The notes under the pieces: model-generated
What the model was told of the DNA's origin: nothing
Seen by the model: the letters and a program-made list of their open reading frames with translations, nothing else
The model's database searches: none
Assembly (NCBI GenBank): GCA_021852245.1
Contig: JAJZNY010000183.1
Location: 1-6,542, forward strand
Direction: 5' to 3'
DNA from: Planctomycetota bacterium
Lineage (GTDB): Bacteria > Planctomycetota > Phycisphaerae > WQYP01
DNA length: 6,542 bases
In this document: piece after piece, positions 6,340 through 6,542 of the stretch
How positions within the stretch are numbered: position 1 is the first letter of the stretch
Layout of the letters: every line of letters starts with the position of its first letter
Translations under genes and position numbers: made by a program

Positions 6340-6345
6340 TAGAAT
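6340..6345 (+). promoter_or_regulatory. -10 element of queD, positioned for a leaderless transcript
   Basis: TAGAAT at 6340-6345 matches five of six -10 consensus bases. Seven bases separate it from the ATG at 6353, so transcription would begin at or next to the start codon. There is no Shine-Dalgarno sequence before this ATG, which agrees with a leaderless mRNA. No clear -35 is present. Confidence 0.4.
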
Positions 6346-6352
6346 CCCCGCC

Positions 6353-6542
6353 ATGGAAAAACAGGAACCCATAACAGTTGAATTGCGGAAAGACTTCCGA
6401 TTTGAAGCGGCACACCGGCTGCCCAAGGCTCCCGCCGATCACAAATGTTCGCGACTGCATGGCCATTCGTTCTGCATCGAGATTGCAGTCGCCGGCACCG
6501 TCGATCCGGAGACGGGCTGGCTGATGGATTTTGGCGATCTTA
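6353..6542 (+). CDS. queD: 6-carboxy-5,6,7,8-tetrahydropterin synthase (QueD/PTPS family), partial
   Basis: QueD converts 7,8-dihydroneopterin triphosphate to 6-carboxytetrahydropterin, an early cytoplasmic step toward preQ0 and the tRNA nucleoside queuosine; the fold is shared with 6-pyruvoyl-tetrahydropterin synthases. The frame from ATG 6353 is open for 63 codons to the right edge; the family is usually 120-150 residues, so about half is seen. [10 protein letters not shown] (residues 15-24) supplies zinc ligand His21. CSRLHGHSF (32-40) supplies the catalytic Cys32 and zinc ligands His36 and His38. GWLMDFGDL (55-63) is the conserved MDF/GDL segment. No ribosome binding site precedes the ATG. 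Within the family, a PTPS with another pterin role cannot be excluded, because distinguishing C-terminal residues are outside the window and no queC, queE or queF is visible. Confidence 0.9.
   Translation, partial: MEKQEPITVELRKDFRFEAAHRLPKAPADHKCSRLHGHSFCIEIAVAGTVDPETGWLMDFGDL

Noticed and set aside
6055..6342. 95-codon plus-strand frame overlapping the end of the glycosidase gene and the spacer
   Set aside because: It overlaps the Fn3-like end of the GH3 gene out of frame, has no ribosome binding site and its product has no recognisable features.

Overview
This window reads as a chromosomal segment of a moderately GC-rich bacterium, most likely a member of the Planctomycetota (Phycisphaerae-like). 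That assignment is inference. It rests on a PEP-CTERM-type sorting signal with a five-arginine tail, a secreted GH3 glycosidase carrying a PA14 insert, and an S4 protein beginning MSRRLGPKVR that stands alone behind its own promoter rather than in a long ribosomal operon.

Layout from left to right. (1) Bases 1-412, minus strand: the N-terminal two thirds of rpsD (ribosomal protein S4), which runs off the left edge. (2) Bases 413-697: a divergent control region, with a good sigma-70 promoter (TTGAGT, 17 nt, TATACT) for rpsD on the minus strand and an extended -10 for prfB on the plus strand. (3) Bases 698-1826: prfB (release factor 2), split by an in-frame UGA at codon 25 in the classical CUU UGA C programmed +1 frameshift site. 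The upstream Shine-Dalgarno-like stimulator is not visible, and the stop-codon recognition tripeptide is SPY rather than SPF. (4) Bases 1827-2297: a non-coding or decayed stretch with a stem-loop after prfB and an orphan PEP-CTERM C-terminus. (5) Bases 2298-3206: a lipoprotein whose conserved-looking core is interrupted by Met/His/Arg-rich low-complexity segments. (6) Bases 3207-3602: a gene-poor spacer with a strong stem-loop. (7) Bases 3603-6173: a large exported GH3 beta-glycosidase with a PA14 domain inside its C-terminal catalytic-side domain. (8) Bases 6353-6542: the start of queD, apparently expressed from a leaderless transcript and cut by the right edge.

The genes do not form one pathway. 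rpsD and prfB belong to translation. The lipoprotein and the glycosidase are envelope or secreted functions, separated by long spacers and probably transcribed independently. queD belongs to preQ0/queuosine synthesis. I see no defence system, CRISPR array, insertion sequence or tRNA. The points most worth a second look are the lipoprotein with Met-rich insertions, the stimulator-less prfB frameshift, the orphan PEP-CTERM tail and the stem-loop at 3290-3323.
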